From: Lucifuga dentata
Taxonomy: Eukaryota; Chordata; Actinopteri; Ophidiiformes; Bythitidae
Reading direction: 5' to 3'
Assembly: GCA_014773175.1 (NCBI GenBank)
Contig: VXCM01000989.1
Span: 225,682-289,681 of the forward strand
Length of the DNA: 64,000 nt
Under the pieces are notes generated by a model, which saw only the letters and a list, made by a program, of their open reading frames with translations, did no database searches and was not told where the DNA came from. Made by a program: the position numbers and the translations under genes. This document shows, in pieces, positions 22,028 to 35,338 of this stretch (position 1 is its first letter; each line of letters starts with the position of its first letter).

Positions 22028-23653
22028 CAGGATGTGATTAAATTCTCTGTGGCCTATGATCTGTCTCTAAATCTTTGCAATTTTCATTTTATGCAGCTTT
22101 AATATGGATCATAGTTGCTCTCAGAGTGCCCCATCTCCTAATCTGGAGCAATCTGAGCTAAACCTGGTAGGCCAACAGCTGACGCAAAGCCAAGCAGTCA
22201 CACTCAACCAACCAGCCATAAAGCTTCTGCACTGTCACTATAACCAAACTGTCATGATACAGGGTGACTGAGAGATTTGGGGGGAATTTTTGTCAAATAG
22301 GTGAGCAGATATGCAGGAGCTTCATACTGATACAATAAACCATCTTGTTTGTGAATATCAACAATAAAGTCCAGACAAATGGCTGTTTGAGAGTAAATGA
22401 AAGAAGCATTAAATTTACCAGAAAGTATCCATCAAATTTGCAGTTTCTTAGAAGTTAGCGCAATTTATAATTATGTTTTTGTGAATATTTGAGAAAGTGT
22501 GGATGAACCTGCAAACTTCCTGTAAAAACAGCAGTCTTCACACCAGTCACTCCTACAGTTGCTGCTGCTGCCGTCGCTGACCTGAAATGTTATGCATGTG
22601 CAAGGATGTACATGTTGATCTGATTATGATCTGATGAGCCTGAAGGGATGGGCAGAGGGACAACATTTGTTGAGGTCAAGGGGCTGTGGTGTGTTTGGGT
22701 GGGGTGTCCTATCTGTATCAAGGCATATCTCTATTAGACTCATACACATGCACACATGCACGGTTAGGTGGTATCTCATGCTGCATATACAGATACCGTG
22801 TGCTCCCTCTAATGTCTGAAAATACGCACATGCATTGCATACATGAACATATGTGATCACACATGACAAACCTGTTTTTACAGACTGGTGGAGGAGAGAT
22901 AAGAGGATTAAGAAATTAAGGTAAACTGCATCAAAATTCATGTAAAGATGTAATATTTACATCCAGGAAATCCAAACCCACTGTGTCATCATCTCTTTTG
23001 AAATCATGTAATTGTCTCTGTTAGATCATTAAACAACATGATGATATTTCCAAATTAAGTCTCATATCTGAAGTAGGATGTTGGTGCCTTATCAGTTGGA
23101 TTTAACTGTCGTGTCAAAATACACAACCAATAAGCAGCAGAATTTGCTGGAGCAGCAGCAGACACCCTACTGGGAGTCATGTAAATAATACCTACAAACA
23201 GAGCAAAGCTAATGGTAGGCTTAACTCTCTCAAATACTCCCCCCAACACACACATTTCATCATTCCTTGAGCTTCAGTGAGGAGGAGAGAGTGGAAATCA
23301 GGGGAAAGGGGTCACCCCATCACCCCAGCCTGGTTAATCCTCCCAGTGCCAAACATTTTTATCCATGTATGATATGTCAGTAATATCTATGGCTTTCTTC
23401 TTTTGTTCTTTATCCATTACACAGTTTATCCTCTTGACTTTTGCTCATCCATTATCTGTCTAAGGATGCTACTAATCCAGCTAGCATCCAGTCTCATATT
23501 ACTGTAAAATGTCAAAAGCTCCTGCCAACCACAACAAGNAAAAAAAAAAAACCTTCTAAACTCATAGACCTTCTACTCAGCCTTTGCATGCATTTTGGCT
23601 AGCATTATAGTCTTGGCTCACACCTCATGTCAAGACAAATTCAGCTCTTTGTA

Positions 23654-23828
23654 CGTTAGTGCATCAAAACGTCAATCTCCCTCAGCCCCACGCATGTTCA
23701 GGTGCACAATGAAATACAGCTATGATTATATTGCTCTTTANCGTTAGTGCATCAAAACGTCAATCTCCCTCAGCCCCACGCATGTTCAGGTGCACAATGA
23801 AATAAAGCTATGATTATATTGCTCTTTA
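23654..23828. repeat. Assembly duplication around N at 23741 (87-bp copies, one mismatch)
   Basis: 23654-23740 and 23742-23828 match except for one base (GAAATACAGC versus GAAATAAAGC). Probably overlapping contig ends carrying different alleles or one sequencing error. Confidence 0.88.
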
Positions 23829-24678
23829 TTCAAAAGCAAGAGAAATAATGAGCCAATAATGAACATATCTAATGATTAAATATGCACTATAACCTCTGAA
23901 TGGTGTGACATGCCAACAGACAAACAAACTTCTTTCTCTTGGTGAAATATTAAGCCCTCTGTCAAGTACAGGTTCACCTCAGTGAATACGATTAAATCAC
24001 ACAGTAACCTCCTTCCCATTATCAAATCCTCTTATGCAGACTGTATTACATATCTGCCAAACAAAGAAAACTCAATCAGAACAATCACCCAAACTAGGCA
24101 AAGCCTGTCCTACCAGCTTGTCTGATCCCATTGCCATGATTAAAATGAAAATGGAGCCGGAACATTACCAGAAATCCCATGTTCACCTTATAAAGGAGAT
24201 CAGAAGTCGTGTGTGTGTGTGTGTGTGTCGTGTAATTCCCTGACTTGGATCAGGGAAGAAATGGATCAAAAGCACTGGTTTTTATTGTTTGCAAAAGAAT
24301 AACATAAAGATGGTGACTGATGGGATTAGCTCAGTGTAATATTTAGTATTTTCATTCTCTAAAAATAAAAAAATAATTTGTTTAGGAGCAGTATGTTATG
24401 ATGAAAATATGTGTTTATCAGGTTTTGTTTTTTTTTTAATCAGAAACACATGATGCTTTAAACATCAATCATATATGACAAAGTGCTACTGGGTTTTGAC
24501 TTCCAAAATGTTAATAAATCAGACTTCAAAGGACCATAATAGCTTTAAATGCAAATCATGTGTACTTTATGTTACAGGACACAATTTCCTTCCAAGAAGC
24601 AAACAATGACATGATGAAAAGTATGTAAATTATTCAGTTTCTTGGAATAAATGTTGCTGTTTTGCAGCTTACTCTTAA

Positions 24679-25290
24679 AGGACCATTGTGGTAATTTTCT
24701 TGTTTCAGCCCAATAAATACTACCCACATACACTTTATGTTTCTGCCAACCATTTTCCAAAACATAAAACCATCATTTTGTTTTTGTGTTATTTCACCAA
24801 ATCCCCATATCTTTCAAAAATCAAATATTCAGGCAATACACCCACCTTAAAATTCAATGTTTCCCCTGCTAACAGTTACACATGATTGTAGAGTTGTTTT
24901 AATTTCTCTGTTAAAATAGTCTTCTCCTGGGACTATATTCCCTGGCGGAGACATAATTTTCTTCTGTGTAGCTCTGTGTTGGATCAGTTAAATTAAGTAA
25001 CTGACAAAAAATAATAACAGCCTGTGGTTTGCTGTGAAGGATTAATACTCAAGCATGTTTCAAGTATGTTCCCTTAACTCTCTAATGACAGAGTATCCCC
25101 TAATGCATGGAGAAGGACAATTTTTGAAATAGTTCCTGCTCCCAAATGCATTCACCACCATGTTGACAATAAGCTAACTTTAAAAAACTAAGTAATAAAC
25201 ACCAAACAATGTACTTTTTGTGATTAAGCAATCCTAATCAAGTTTGAAGGGTCTACAAGTTGATTTTTGTATGGCACTGAAACTAATGGA
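24679..25290 (+). mobile_element. Degenerate copy of the TTAA/AGGACC non-autonomous element
   Basis: TTAA at 24675-24678 precedes AGGACCATTG. The interior shares long stretches with the copies at 51.4 and 54.6 kb (ACACCCACCTTAAAATTCAA, GGGACTATATTCCCTGG, a late TTTCAAGTAT and ACAAGTTGATTTT). The right end is eroded; the end given is approximate. Confidence 0.65.
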
Positions 25291-25344
25291 AACTAATTAT
25301 GTTGTAACAACTTATGGTATGATGTGGAAAACGTTTTCATCTCT

Positions 25345-26925
25345 CTTCACTTTTTGCACATTTTATTGTGCTGTACATTTAATTTTAAATGGATAAAATT
25401 TGCCATTTTTGCCCATTAATCTACACTCAATAACCTATAATAACAAAGTGAAAACATGTTGTTAGAAATTTTTGCAAATTTATTAAAAATCAAAAACTGA
25501 AATCTCTCANAGTGAAAACATGTTGTTAGAAATTTTTGCAAATTTATTAAAAATCAAAAACTGAAATCTCTCATTTCCATAAGTATTTAGACCCTTAATT
25601 CAGTACTTTGTAGAAGCCCTTTGACAGCAATTAGAGCTGCAAGTCTTCTTGGGTACATCTCTACAAGGTTTGTGCACCTGGATTTGAGCAATTTATCCCA
25701 TTCTTTTTGGCAGATTCTTTCAAGCTGTCACATTAGATGGGAAGTATCTGTCAACTGCCATCTTCATGTCTCTCCACAGATCTCCAATGGGGTTTAAGTC
25801 TGAGCTTTGGCTAGGCCAGTCAAGGACAATCAGAGACTTGTCCTGAAGCTGCTCCAGCATTGTCTTGGCTGTATGCCTCAGGTCATTGTCGTGCTGAAAG
25901 GTGAACCATTGCCCCAGTCTGAGGTCGCTGCACTCTGGAGCAGGTTTTCTTCAAGGACCTCTCTGTATTTGGCTGCATTCATCCTTTCCTCAATTCTGAC
26001 CTCAGTCAGAGAGGACTGTTGGGACCAAGACCCAACAGTCACTCTAAGAGAGATTTGGAAGTCCTGTGCAGAGTTCCAGCAGGTTCTCCCAGAGGGGGGG
26101 ACCTGCTGGAAGGATGACCATCTCAGCAGCACTCCATCAATCAGGCCTTTATGGTAGAAGAGTGGCTAGACGGAAGTCATTCGTGAGTAAAAGGCCTATG
26201 AATGACATTTAAAGTCTCTGAGAGCATGAGGAAGAAGATTCTCTGGTCTGATGAGACAAAAATTGAACTATTTGGGCAGAACTCCAAGCAGCATGCCTGG
26301 TGAACATCAGGCACTGCTCATCACCTGGCTAATACCATCCCTACGGTGAAGCATGGTGGTGGTAGCATCATGCTATGGAGGTGCTTCTCAGCGGCAGGGA
26401 CAGGGAGACTGGTCAGAACTAAAGGAAGGATGAGTGCAGCCAAATACAGAGAGGTCCTTAAAAAAAAATCTGCTCCAGAGTGCAGCGACCTCAGAATGGG
26501 GCGACAGTTCACCATTCAGCACGACAATGACCCGAAGCATACAGCCAAGACAACACTGGAGCAGCTTCAGGACAAGTCTCTGACTGTCCTTGAGTGATCC
26601 AGCCAAAGCCCAGACTTAAACCCCACAGAACATCTGTGGAGAGACCTGAAGATGGCAGTTCACAGACGCTTCCAATCTGATGGAGCTTGAGAGGATCTGC
26701 AGGAAGAATGAGATAAACTGCCCAAATCCAGGTGTACAAAGTTTATAAAGGCGTACTGAAGAAGACTCGCAGTTGTAATTGCTGCCAAAGGGGCTTCTAC
26801 AAAGTACTGACTTAAGGGTCTGAATACTTAAATGAAAGATTTCAGTTTTTGATTTTTACTAAATTTGCAAAAATTTCTAACAACATGTTTTCACTTTGTC
26901 ATTATAGGTTATTGACTGTAAGCTT
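25345..26925. mobile_element. Fold-back Tc1/mariner copy (two inverted 3' halves)
   Basis: The left arm (about 25425-25997) is the reverse complement of the Tc1 transposase 3' half and end. From about 26015 the same transposase reads forward through its middle and 3' half to the right end (about 26405-26918 mirrors the left arm). The outer terminal repeats look truncated compared with the intron 4 copy. An assembly duplication lies at 25447-25573 around N 25510. Many stops and frameshifts make it inactive. Confidence 0.85.
26227..26760 (+). pseudogene. Tc1-like transposase pseudogene
   Basis: Forward fragments include [20 protein letters not shown] and [16 protein letters not shown], the latter carrying the DN-DPKHT block around the second catalytic aspartate. 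A stop at about 26595 is followed by SPDLNPTEHLWRDLK in the same family order. Premature stops and loss of the N-terminal half show it is dead. Confidence 0.88.
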
Positions 26926-29420
26926 GCAGATATGTGTGTGTGTGTGTGTGCGTGTGTGCATGTGTGAGACTCCTGGGCAGGCATACAGTAAGAGGCACGC
27001 TTCACATTACTGTTGCTCCAATTCACTTCCTGGGATAATCCTTAACACAACAGAGGGAACGGCAGGTGACCTGGACGAGCCAAGATACAGTATGGAGATC
27101 CACTATCAAACACACACACACACACAAACACAAACACATATACACATATACACACACAAAGCCAACCATTCATTAATAATATCATTATGACCCTCTCTTC
27201 ACCCTACACCCTCTGCTTTCTCTTTCTCATGTCCCTCCCATCCTCTTACTTTTACCGTCCCCTCCTAAACTCTTAGTGAAACATATTGTGGTCCTGCTGC
27301 CTGTGATGACAGAGTGTCATTTATCCATGGCTCCAAAGTCATCTCTTCCATTAACAGCACAGTCTAATTAAACCTGTAAATGACAAACACATAGACAAAA
27401 ACACAGGCCATGCTCTAATGGCCTGCTGTAGCAGGAGACTGATGGGCAGCTGTCTCCTGTCCATCGTCTGTGCATATCAACCTTGAAGGGCTGAGGTAGG
27501 AGACCTGTAGGACGTCCACTGGAGCACTGAGATAACACTAGGAGGTTAGCAGAGCATTGATAATGAATGATTTATATACAGTGGGCTGGCAGTAAGATAA
27601 GTTAATTGATTCATTAATTGAGGATAATATTGTTTTTTTTTTAACAAGTTGATGTCTTCATTAGAATTTTTGCTATGTCTCACATATAAATTCTTCTTTT
27701 TCGAGAAATTCACATTATCAAAACAAAAACAGCAGGGGATACCTCGGAAACAAACAAGAGATGTTTTTCTGTTGTTTGACTCCGGACCAAAACAATTGGG
27801 TAACAATAACCATCTCAGGGGATCATATCCTGCATTATTATCCTCTTATTTGCATTCTATGAAAAAGGAATAACAAGGTAGCTGTGGCTTATCTAGAGCT
27901 CCTGTATTAACCAGTCTGTGGCATTAGCATTAGCAGCCTAAAACCAGCTCTTTCTCACACAGCCAATATAATAATGCAAGTTGAGCATTGGCCCAAAATA
28001 TTTGACTAATATCATATATTAAAATTATTATTAAAGTCACTTTTCTGTGTGTGTGTGTGTGTTGGAGGGGNAACTGAAACTCCATCTCTCTCTCCCCCCT
28101 CCCCCCTCTCTCTACCTCCCCAATCACCATAATCATCCACTCTATCATTGTACTCTGAAGAAACCTCTGAATGAAAAAAAAAGCCAAAAACCATTTTAAT
28201 ATTTATATGAAAATATTAGAACATTTCAAAGGAATTAGTCCATCGACAAAACAGCATAAAACCTCTTTTATTCCTGCTAATCCTTCAAAGACTGTGATAT
28301 CACCTGATAGGATGGTGTACAGTGTGAACACTATCAACAAGTCATGCCAGAAATAATGTAAGCAGGTCCCTGCTGTCGAGATTAGAGTGAACATGTCTCT
28401 CTCGCAAATTATCTCTTCCCTGAAATCCAACACCTCTCTTCTGTCTGTATTTCTCCTTTTCTGATGCTATTCCTTTTATTCTTCTGACTTCTGCACAATT
28501 TATTTAACTGAAAGCTATTTGGTTCCTTCTTTTTCTACTGGTTTATACAATTGCGTAGTAAATTAGTTAAAAATGAAAAGGTGATAAATAATGTAAATAA
28601 CATGACAAAAGTCAAACTACTTTGCATTATATACATTTTATTTCGATTCTGCTCAGGGCCCCAAAAAGACTTCATACAGCCCTGTTATCCTACCAAAGTA
28701 ACTCACACTGTTGCTGGAGAGTTTTGAGCTTTGAAAAAAAAAAAAAATGTGAGGACATTTTCACACAGTGCTCTAACCAAAATAGATTTTGTACTGGGCA
28801 AAAGAGATTATTTCGAGATGGTCATCTGGTGACTGAGGCTTGTCGCAGTATAACACCACTAGAAGGGAGCCTCATGTCGTACAGCAAAGTGCTTAGACTG
28901 TTTGTCCATGGTAATTGGTCCTACAGAGAAGAAAATCCCAGAGACTGAGCTGCGGGACACTCAAAGCCCCTCAAGTCCAGCTCTTTCCTGCTCTGTACAT
29001 ATTGAACAGTGTAGTCAGGGGACTAAGAAGATTATCACAATGGGATGAAGAGACCATAAGAGCCTTTGTAAACTCAGTATTGTGGGAGGGCTGGGGATAC
29101 ATAGTGAAAGTTGCTACTGCCTCTCAAGCCCTTAAACTGCTTGACCTTAAAAGCTTTGTTTATGGGTTCTGAAAGAACAAATCTGAGAAAAAAAAAAAAA
29201 ACNAAAAAAAAAAAAAAACAAAGAAAAACAATACATCAAAGGTCAAGACACAGAACAGCATCTTTTTATGTGTTAAAAGCAAATGTGGTACGGCAGAAAT
29301 TGTGAATAGGAGTCATCAGGAACAGCTGAAGCAAAAGTTTTGTTGTTTTGGTTTCACCTCAGATGTGAAAAAAAAGTCTTGGAGCACCATCCCCAGCAGC
29401 ACAGCACAAGATAATTGTGT
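26926..29420. other. Gene-free intergenic sequence
   Basis: Contains (GT)n at 26934-26952, CA-rich sequence at 27110-27160, a T tract near 27632 and an A/N/A tract at 29190-29218. Sequence at 27280-27380 is unique with a TCTAATTAAACC motif and may be regulatory. No gene recognised. Confidence 0.65.
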
Positions 29421-29464
29421 CTGTATATACATATATATATATATATATAGATATATATACTGTA

Positions 29465-29505
<41 letters not shown>

Positions 29506-29605
29506 ATATCTATCTATATCTAGATATATATAGATAGATATAGATATAGATATATATATATACTGTATATATATATAGATATATATATATATATATGTAT
29601 GTGCA

Positions 29606-29636
<31 letters not shown>

Positions 29637-29648
29637 NNNNNGGGGGGG
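29421..29648. repeat. Compound (TA)n/(GATA)n/(GT)n tract with 5-N gap
   Basis: Alternating TATA, TATC/GATA and TG tracts run to five Ns at 29637-29641 and then a G run. Much of it is self-complementary; the length across the gap is unknown. Confidence 0.92.
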
Positions 29649-29649
29649 G

Positions 29650-30170
29650 ACACTAAAGCATTGAAATGACATGAAGAGTTATTTAGGCTGTAATGAAGCT
29701 GCTTAATGAAATCAGTGCCCTTGAAAGTTCTTCATCAATTTTAGCCCCCTTGCTCGGTCGCTCGCGCTCCACCATTCCAGCCTGTCAGCTAATCCACGTG
29801 CACGACACAATATTAATTAAACACAGCGTTTCCTGAAGTACTTAAGTGAAGCGCTATCATTGATAATGAGCAGGTTTAAAGGAGTCACATCCCTCTAAAA
29901 TTACTTTTTAAACCGGCCTTATTAAGCAGAAAATGAGGCCCAAATCAGCCTACAAGCTTCTCATTAAAAGCCACTGATCCTTGGCCACGTGCATGTTCCA
30001 ATGGTTTTAATTAGGCTAGAACGGGATAGTTGGCGACAGGAAGTGCCATTAATCTTGTCTTTCATTCATGGAGAGGGTACAGCATGTTGCAGCCCTGTGC
30101 TTCAGCCCGGGCCTAGTGGAGCCTCAAATGCAGCAACATGATGAGTGACTGAAAATTAATAAAGCAAATG
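29650..30170. promoter_or_regulatory. Strong candidate conserved non-coding enhancer block
   Basis: About 520 bp of repeat-free sequence with dense developmental-enhancer motifs: CACGTG E-boxes at 29795-29800 and 29986-29991, ATTAATTAAAC near 29813, CTCATTAAAAGCC near 29960, TTTTAATTAGGC near 30005 and GCCATTAATC near 30046. It has no open frame and lies about 6 kb beyond the 3' end of bhlhe23. Identity as an enhancer and its target gene are inferred. Confidence 0.45.
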
Positions 30171-30359
30171 ATAAACGCAGCAGTGCACTTTCAACTGTTC
30201 CTCAATTCAAATACTGTATTTGCCTTCTGTTACAACCTGTAGTGTTACTTTGCAGCTACAAGCCAGCCCTATTTCAACGTACCCAACACACACACACAGC
30301 ACAAAATGCGTCTTCATTTTCTCTGTGTTTATGAGTTGCACTTGCTGTAGAGGATCATC

Positions 30360-30460
30360 CCGGCCCTGCCTGTCACACCGTCTCCGCATGGAGGATTATG
30401 GATGGCCAATTACATCGCTTTTGTCATTAATTAATGAGGATAACGAGCTCCCCCTGCTCC
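30360..30460. promoter_or_regulatory. Small candidate conserved element
   Basis: The sequence GATGGCCAATTACATCGC followed by GTCATTAATTAATGAGG is unique and palindromic around TTAATTAA, a typical paired-homeodomain target texture. No coding frame. Confidence 0.3.
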
Positions 30461-33400
30461 CCACAAAATCACGGTGCTTCTCAGCTGGTGCTGTGCAGGG
30501 AGAGGGGTGCTGGGCTGTGTGTGGGTATACGTTTGTGTGTGTGTGTGCACGTGTGTGTCAGAGAGACAAACGAAGAGAGGAAGGAGTCTGTGATATGTAC
30601 AAAGGGCTGAAGACAGCAATCACTGTTGACCCGAGGGCTTTGCATGTACATTTGTCCACTGAGTTGAGGCATGGTTGTGTGTGTGTGTTTGTGTGCACGT
30701 GTGTTTGTTCACCACCAGTCCTCTATCTGGGTGACCATTACAGAGATTAGCCAGTGCTACTATAATGGATGCCCCCGTTTGTCAACTCATATTCTCTGTC
30801 AAGAGGACTGGCTAAAGAGTGAGAAGGAGAGTGATGATATACACACAGTGATGGGGCAGTGGAGGGGGTGGGGTGAGCTGTGAAGGCAGGAGAACCATGG
30901 AGGCATATTTGAGGAGAAAGAGACAGAGGAGGAGGAGAAAATTAGAAAATAGAGGCTTTTTACACAGTTGAAACGAACTCAAGATGTTACTAAGATCTGT
31001 CTCCATGCCTTGCATCACAACTGGAGACAATGCACCACAGCTCCGAATGGGTCATCATATTCAGTAATGGCTCTCAGACTGTTGTCATCCAGGCTTCCCT
31101 CATCCCTCCTACATCTCTGCTCCCTCCCACCAGGCCCAACTTGGCCCCTGCCACACAGTCTGGGTCTACCATGCGGGGTGTCAGGTGCCTTGTGGNCCAG
31201 GCCCAACTTGGCCCCTGCCACACAGTCTGGGTCTACCATGCGGGGTGTCAGGTGCCTTGTGGCGATAGGCAAAACGCTCTGCATGACTGCCATGTTTCGA
31301 GGGTTTGCGGCCATATGAGCAAAAAACACACACATTCAGACATGCAAACACACACATACAAACATACCCCCCCCCCNACACACACACACACACACACACA
31401 CTTGCCCACCTTAGACATCTGATTAATGAACGAAGGGCCCCTTCCTGCTGCACTTGCAGCAACGTCACCCCAAATCACATGGCTCCTCAAACCAAGTGAC
31501 TCACCCACTCATCGCTTCCGACAAGGCAGAGCTGGGAGGAAAGAAGGAGTGCAACGTCACAGGGGAATTTGGGGGTGCGTTTGGGGGTGTGGGGTGTCCT
31601 TATAGTGCCACCGTTGGGGCAAAAACACCAGACAACAGCACCTCTATGTTCCAGTCTACCATCCCATTCACAGCACACCTACACACTGCCTCTCATATCA
31701 CACAGACACAAACACACATACTTGTATAGCTCTGTTGTGTATCTCGCCTCCTCGCCCCCTCCATCCTGGTAAACCTGCCCACAACAACCATGTCTGCGAC
31801 GTCATATGGCATCTGTTAGCATTAGTTAAATTTTAAAAATATATATCAAATTATTATAACCCCCCTCCCCTTATAACTCCACTTTAAGCCTAATCAGGGC
31901 TGATGTATGTTCATTTTCCTTCAAGGCCCTTGTTGTATGTGAGTGTGTGTGTGCAGTTGTAGACTTACACTATTATGTGTGTATGTGTGTGAGATGAAGT
32001 GCTACAATGTGCATCAGACACATGAGCTTGCACAGAGAGAGAACTTAATTAGAGAAAACAGCGCTGTCAGAAGCATTAGGGAGAGGTACACACTTAAGGG
32101 CATATGGTTTTAGAACTACACCATCGGGTTGGAGAAAAGCACACAAACATACCTCAAAGCTCCCAGCCATGCTAATGAAATCACTCCCTTTCTATCCCAC
32201 CGAGAGCAAACACAAATGTTTACAGACATCATACAGTCCGCCTGTATAGTAAGAGTGGAAGTTCGCTGACTGCAGTGCTGTATCTGCATAAAAACATTGT
32301 CGACAACAGATAATAGGTAAGAAAGGCCAATAATTAACCTATGATGCTTGTGTGATGTATTTTATCCTTGTCTTTATTTAAACCTAGAATTAAAATTGTC
32401 TCACAACTTATGCTATATGAATCTGTTTTGTAAACCAGAATAAAGCAACAATGTAGTAACAGCACAGATTACTTGTGATTGTAGTTTACAGAGTAAAATA
32501 TTTGCACAAATTAGATACTCCACCTAGTTCAAAAATGGTTTATAGAGTAGTCGTGATGCAGGTCAAAGAGTGCCTCAATTACCTGTGTCTGAGAATTTTT
32601 GGCTTATATTTTACTGAGTACAAATGCCTTTTGCATGTTTTATTTATTTATTTATTTATTTATTTATTTTTTTTTTTTGAGACCATAAGTTTGAAACATT
32701 TTGGAATTATTCCAGTCTTTTCAAGGTTTATTCAGACAGGATGATTATGTTTTTTTTTTTGTTTTGTTTTTTTCNTTTTTTTTTTTGTTTTTTTTTGTTT
32801 TGTTTTTTTCACATTTTAAACACACATGGCATAATTTCTGCAGGCACTGATTTGAAGTTCACTGTGCTGATTAAAAAAAAAAAGTCTGGCATATAAAGTG
32901 TGTATTTAAATTGCATCACTAAAATTAATCCTCCATTATATAAATTAGGCTTTGTTTTTGGTTTAGCCTAAATTTTACTTTATTCTATGTTTTTACACAA
33001 TGTAATGAATTCTTTGAGTTTCTTGTCAACATCACTGATAAAAACAACAAATATTTTTTTGAAATCTAAGATTGTGCTGGAATTCTGCTGCTGTAATGTA
33101 CTTAGATTATGTTTTAATTATGAATAAAAATTATAATAGGACAGAACATCAGTTCTCCAGCACTATTATCAAACATCAAAAGCAAATAAATAGTTTAAAC
33201 ACACTGTGTAAGTTTTCCTTATGTCTTCCAACAGCACTAGCATATTAATAAAAGGTTCACACTGTGTTACTGCCTTACAACTTCTGTAATAATCGATATT
33301 ATTTTAACAGTCCTTGGTCTTATTTTAAGAAAAGGCAAAAACCATCACAAAACTTAGCTTAATCCCCAAGTCACAACATTGTTCTTGTTTTATGAATAAG

Positions 33401-34590
33401 GACAGAATCTGTGCACACACCCCATCCACTGCCACCACCACAGTACATGTGAACAGAAAAATATACTGTATAAATCTGTCTGAAAGTATAGATCCAGCGT
33501 GCATGTCAAATGTCATCTACCATGCCAACTGATGATGATTAAGATAATACAGTGAAACAATAAAATATTTATTTTGACATTTCAGGCCTATAGAGAAAGT
33601 GACTAACCATCCCTCCATGCAAAAGGAACATCTCATCTGTTGCAATTAGACTGAATGAAGACTGAGGGAATGCAGGGCAGACATCCTCACATCATTGACA
33701 GCATTTGTCACATTTCATCCCTGCTGCCTGGACTGTCTCATGGGTCCCCAGACAAGACGTGTCATCAGAGGGCCAATTTAAGATTCCATTGGTGGCCTGC
33801 TGTTGTGACATGCAGATAAACTGTATAAAGACACTTAGTAATTCATTGATTATCATAAATGGACTGACCTGATCTCATATCTGGTCTAATGTATTTTTTA
33901 AACCGTAATTTACTTTGTGGAGAAAAACAGTAATGCCACATTAATGTATTTATGTGTTGATAGATTTGACACACCTGTGGGATTAAAACTAATGATTTAC
34001 TTTTGTTTAGGAATCATAAAACAAAGTCAGCTTTTGTGTATTTGCCAAGATTTAAAAAATGTATGTTCACTGACCGATTAGACAAATTAATGTAACATGA
34101 AACCATGATCTAAGTCAATAAAACTGTTTGAATTGGAATGTGGAAATAACTACAAATGCCACAGTCTCTCATCTTTTCATTTACATTTAGAAAATCAAAA
34201 TTGAAATACAATAATTAACTGATTGTATTCTTATTACTCACTGCAAGCATAAAGGCTCTATTGCCAACATCAGTGTTGCAGCCAAAATGATCATAATCTG
34301 GATAAAAGTAAACTACAACCTAGACCAAGAATGACAGTGTCAGGGAAAGTTGACTGTGTTCAGATAAATAGTGCACATATTTCAAATTGATAACATAATA
34401 AACAGTATATTACACTGCCAGGCCTAGTTTGGCCTGTGTTTGTCACTAAGAGGCCACTGTATAGTTCTCTCCATTGTACTGCCTAAATGAAACAAAACAC
34501 CTACAGAGGCAGAAATAGATCTTCTAAGTAAGTGTGCTGTTAAAAAATTCCACAGAAACACAGCCTACTTGTTTCCAGTAATTTTACATC
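30461..34590. other. Gene-free intergenic sequence
   Basis: Contains an assembly duplication at 31130-31262, C/N/CA sequence at 31367-31401, (TTTA)n plus T tracts at 32636-32680 and a T-rich N junction at 32748-32810. A unique patch at 33590-33800 could be regulatory. No exon recognised. Confidence 0.65.
31130..31262. repeat. Assembly duplication around N at 31196 (66-bp copies)
   Basis: 31130-31195 and 31197-31262 are identical. The open frames that run through both copies are artefacts. Confidence 0.9.
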
Positions 34591-34789
34591 AAATATTTGT
34601 GACAATTGAAAAGACAAACTGTCCTTTCTCACAGCCTTTTCCCCTCAATCCGTCCACTTCCAACCTGCAAACGACACTGGTTCTGTAACGTTGACTGAAT
34701 AATTCGAGAAGGGAGACAAGAGCTGAAATCGTGTTAATAGCTGACCGGAGTACAAGAGCTCTCCAAGCCTGCAATCACCCAAATATCCA

Positions 34790-35060
34790 GAGACAGGTTC
34801 TGGGAGCCCCGGGCGGCTCTTGCGTCCTTCCCCTCAGCGCCACCGACCCCAGTGCGTGTCAAACGGGCCCCACCAGCCCTGCTGAGCTCCTCTAAAGCTT
34901 CTCTTCATATCAGAGGCTTCTCATGCAAGAAAAGAAAGCTGGGCGCTGGAAAAGTTGCCAGCTCATTTTAGGAAGGCCACATAGAGGGGGAGAAACGGAA
35001 ATCACACGATGGTTTGATTTGCTAATATGTCAGGCTTGGCCCATTAAGGATTACAGTTTA
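34790..35060. promoter_or_regulatory. Candidate conserved element 3' of bhlhe23
   Basis: A locally GC-rich patch (AGCCCCGGGCGGCTC near 34805) passes into unique sequence with GATTTGCTAATATG and GCCCATTAAGG, about 1 kb beyond the bhlhe23 stop. It could be an enhancer or part of a long 3' UTR. Confidence 0.25.
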
Positions 35061-35338
35061 GTGTTCAGTCTAATTTTTGAAATATTTTTGTATTTTTTTA
35101 ACATCTGCACTTTCGTTTTCAGTAGGTCTCAAACTACCTAAAATGTCCATTGCAATTAAAGTATTTATCTTTTAAATAATCTCATTTAAAATAGTTAACT
35201 TTAGAAATCGTGTCGAATGCAATTCACATTTACGTTTTCACTTGTGCATGTGTCGCTAACTAAAATGTGAGACTTATGTGTGTGTGAAGCTGGGATTTTT
35301 TGAAATGAATCAAACCAGATCCAAGCATAGATATGTGT

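Larger units (their letters stand above)
18971..24670. other. Gene-free intergenic sequence, microsatellite-rich
   Basis: Holds many (CA)n/(GT)n tracts (20250-20284, 21069-21134, 21429-21466, 21973-22024) and a compound (GT)n(GA)n tract at 21258-21334. No frame shows a recognisable protein; long frames across the tracts are low-complexity. Confidence 0.7.

Noticed and set aside
30968..31508. Several overlapping frames of 86-130 codons
   Set aside because: Created by an assembly duplication around N 31196 and a C/CA tract; no recognisable domain.
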